A stretch of 8,274 nucleotides of DNA, taken from NCBI GenBank assembly GCA_944390875.1, contig CALXRO010000054.1, positions 1 to 8,274 on the forward strand. The letters are read 5' to 3'. This DNA comes from an uncultured Rickettsiales bacterium (lineage in GTDB: Bacteria > Pseudomonadota > Alphaproteobacteria > Rickettsiales > UBA1997). The notes under the pieces are model-generated. The model was not told the origin of the DNA. It did no database searches and worked only from the letters and a program-made list of their open reading frames with translations. This document shows positions 6,675 through 8,274 of the stretch, in pieces (the stretch's first letter is position 1; each line of letters opens with the position of its first letter). Position numbers and translations under genes: made by a program.

Positions 6675-6680
6675 AAAGGA
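6675..6680 (+). promoter_or_regulatory. Ribosome binding site fixing the start of the Cys-rich gene
   Basis: AAAGGA (6675-6680) lies 6 nt before the ATG at 6687-6689. It supports this start, which also gives a complete signal peptide. Confidence 0.7.
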
Positions 6681-6686
6681 ATTATA

Positions 6687-8274
6687 ATGAGGAACAAACA
6701 ATATTTTTTTAAAGGTATTTCAAAACTATTTACTATTTTATTAGTAGTTCTCTTTAATTATAATGCTTTTGGCGCATACCCAAATTGTGCAATTGATATA
6801 GATAAAGTAAGTGATAACGATGTTGAAAAAACAGCCGGTACAGAACCTGGAAAACTTTTTATTGTTATAAAAAAAAATGAATTTGAAGCAAATAATTGGT
6901 GTTATAATAATACCAACTATGTAGAATGTGATAAAGATAGACTGGATCAAACCAGTGGAAATTGTACGAACAAAATAGGTTGTAGTAATGCTGGATATAA
7001 AGTTATTTGTGATAGCGCAGGAAAATGCGAATGTAAAGACATTAAAAATAACAGTATAAGCGGCGGGGAAGCTATTGCAAGCCAGACTTGTACTGATTTT
7101 AATAACTACTTTGATCAAGAAAAAAACAGCCAAAATATAAGCAAAGCTTGTTATCCAAAAAATCATATATGTTTAAATTATAAAAATTACTTCAATGGAG
7201 ATGGTATAAAACTATATGGAAGAGATATCAGTGGTGACGAAAAGAAATTCTACGTTTACAAAAAGAACATAATCAAAGAAAATAATGGTAATAATAAAAA
7301 AAATTGTGAATTTTACTTTTTTTCTTGTGATTACAAAATAGTAAAAAATCAAGATGAAAAAAATTTACTTAGTTCTTTTAATAATTTAGAATACTATAAT
7401 TTGGTTAGTTCAGAAACAAAAAATACTAACAATCTAAAATTTATAGAAAATATATTTGCAGGTCTAGGAGATAATACATTTTTTGCCTACGCAGGCAAAT
7501 GCGATATTTCTAATGGTATCAGTAGTAATACCATATGTGATGGTTTTTGTGAAACACTAGATAAAGAAACAAGCGATAATCCTGATAGAACTTGTTACTT
7601 AAGTGAAATTTTAAAGAAAAAATACTATTATAAATATTACAACAAAAAAGACAAAAAATTTTACTATTACGAAAAAAATATATCAGAACAAAATGCCAAC
7701 GGCATAGGTGAATTATGTAATCAATACCTTCCAAATTGTTCTACTTTAAGACCAAATAATAGTAAAACTGTTCTATACGATAATCTTCAAAATAGCAATA
7801 ACAATAATAATCGTGGGGCTAGGTCTGCATTTTATGGTAATAAAACAAACATTAATGAAGCTTATTTACTATTCGCAAATAGTTCCACTGGCGATGGAAA
7901 TGTATTATGCCTTTCTAGAGCAAATGGCGAAGATATTAATTATACTGATGAAGATATAGGATATTGTTCAGATATTGATGAAGATGGTAATCTTAAATAT
8001 AAAAAAGGATTAGAAATTGTTTATTTTGATTCAAGTATTGAAAAGGAAAACGATGTTAGTAACAAACCAAATTGTTATATAAAAAGCTGTATAGATGTTA
8101 TACCTGATGAATTTAAAGCTATTACGGAACAAGGAGATAAAACAAAAAAATATTGTAGCGAATATTATTATTTATCAAATACAAAGGGATTAAAATATTT
8201 TGCAAAAGAAGAGCCATTATATTGCTCAGATTTAGCCGAGAGAGATGATTTTAGTACTTATCTTAAATTTGCTG
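6687..8274 (+). CDS. Large cysteine-rich secreted protein, unrecognised, cut by the window edge
   Basis: One frame runs open from ATG 6687 to the last base, 529 complete codons without a stop, so the true protein is longer. The N-terminus is a signal peptide: R2, K4, K9 and K13, a hydrophobic core (about 14-23) and a likely cleavage A-F-G|A after residue 29. The mature part carries 25 cysteines in about 500 residues, spread throughout, often in close groups such as GKCEC and PNC...KSC. It is rich in Asn, Lys, Tyr and Asp. There is a low-complexity Lys/Tyr stretch (about 309-333) and a short Asn run near residue 370. No transmembrane segment appears after the signal peptide in the visible part. 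This suggests an exported, disulfide-stabilised surface or periplasmic protein. I do not recognise the family. One conjecture is the extracellular part of a very large VirB6/TrbL-like secretion component, since such proteins can carry long exported regions in AT-rich alphaproteobacteria; nothing visible proves it. It follows the 67-aa gene by 30 nt and probably shares its transcript. Codon use is A/T-ending like its neighbours. Confidence 0.85.
   Translation, partial: MRNKQYFFKGISKLFTILLVVLFNYNAFGAYPNCAIDIDKVSDNDVEKTAGTEPGKLFIVIKKNEFEANNWCYNNTNYVECDKDRLDQTSGNCTNKIGCSNAGYKVICDSAGKCECKDIKNNSISGGEAIASQTCTDFNNYFDQEKNSQNISKACYPKNHICLNYKNYFNGDGIKLYGRDISGDEKKFYVYKKNIIKENNGNNKKNCEFYFFSCDYKIVKNQDEKNLLSSFNNLEYYNLVSSETKNTNNLKFIENIFAGLGDNTFFAYAGKCDISNGISSNTICDGFCETLDKETSDNPDRTCYLSEILKKKYYYKYYNKKDKKFYYYEKNISEQNANGIGELCNQYLPNCSTLRPNNSKTVLYDNLQNSNNNNNRGARSAFYGNKTNINEAYLLFANSSTGDGNVLCLSRANGEDINYTDEDIGYCSDIDEDGNLKYKKGLEIVYFDSSIEKENDVSNKPNCYIKSCIDVIPDEFKAITEQGDKTKKYCSEYYYLSNTKGLKYFAKEEPLYCSDLAERDDFSTYLKFA

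Noticed and set aside
6741..7166. Minus-strand 141-codon ORF (and a 71-codon one at 7519-7734)
   Set aside because: Both lie antisense within the long plus-strand Cys-rich frame, which has a good SD, start and signal peptide. The antisense products are hydrophobic low-complexity shadows without ribosome sites that I can support.
7617..7680. Lys/Tyr-rich stretch in the Cys-rich gene as evidence of a pseudogene or frameshift
   Set aside because: The frame stays open on both sides and the Cys pattern continues unchanged, so this is low-complexity coding sequence rather than a break.

Overview
The window is strongly AT-rich (roughly 70% A+T by eye). It looks like the chromosome of an AT-rich alphaproteobacterium, probably host-associated or gut-dwelling. 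The best support is the GAPDH, whose ETNAHLLKYDSVHG and DLRRARAASLSMIPTTTGAA blocks have an alphaproteobacterial look, and an adjacent secreted protein resembling the IalB family. This placement is inference. No phage, IS element, CRISPR array or rRNA is visible.

Left half (1-4448), all main genes on the minus strand, read right to left: a short UvrA-type ATPase of the UvrA2/DrrC-like kind (4448 to 1941), then tRNA-Arg(CCT) with encoded CCA (1816 to 1740), then fhs, formate-tetrahydrofolate ligase (1723 to 59). fhs starts only 16 nt after the tRNA and has no Shine-Dalgarno, so its message may be released from a tRNA-mRNA precursor. A reading frame entering from the left edge on the plus strand stops at 57 and may be the tail of a convergent gene.

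Middle (4449-4806): a 358-bp divergent intergenic region, extremely AT-rich. It holds two copies of an ATACTGTATA word, a perfect 12-bp all-A/T hairpin, a second A/T inverted repeat and a plausible promoter for the rightward genes.

Right half (4807-8274), all plus strand: a small secreted IalB-like protein with a TTG start, then gap (GAPDH) 18 nt downstream, closed by a clear Rho-independent terminator (6371-6394). A second unit follows: a 67-aa unrecognised cytoplasmic protein and, 30 nt later, a large cysteine-rich secreted protein that starts at 6687 and is still open at the window edge (at least 529 codons). This last gene is the least explained and most interesting part of the window.

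Functionally, fhs (one-carbon metabolism), gap (glycolysis/gluconeogenesis), the tRNA and the UvrA paralogue are housekeeping or maintenance genes. The two exported proteins and the 67-aa protein are the accessory or lineage-specific content.
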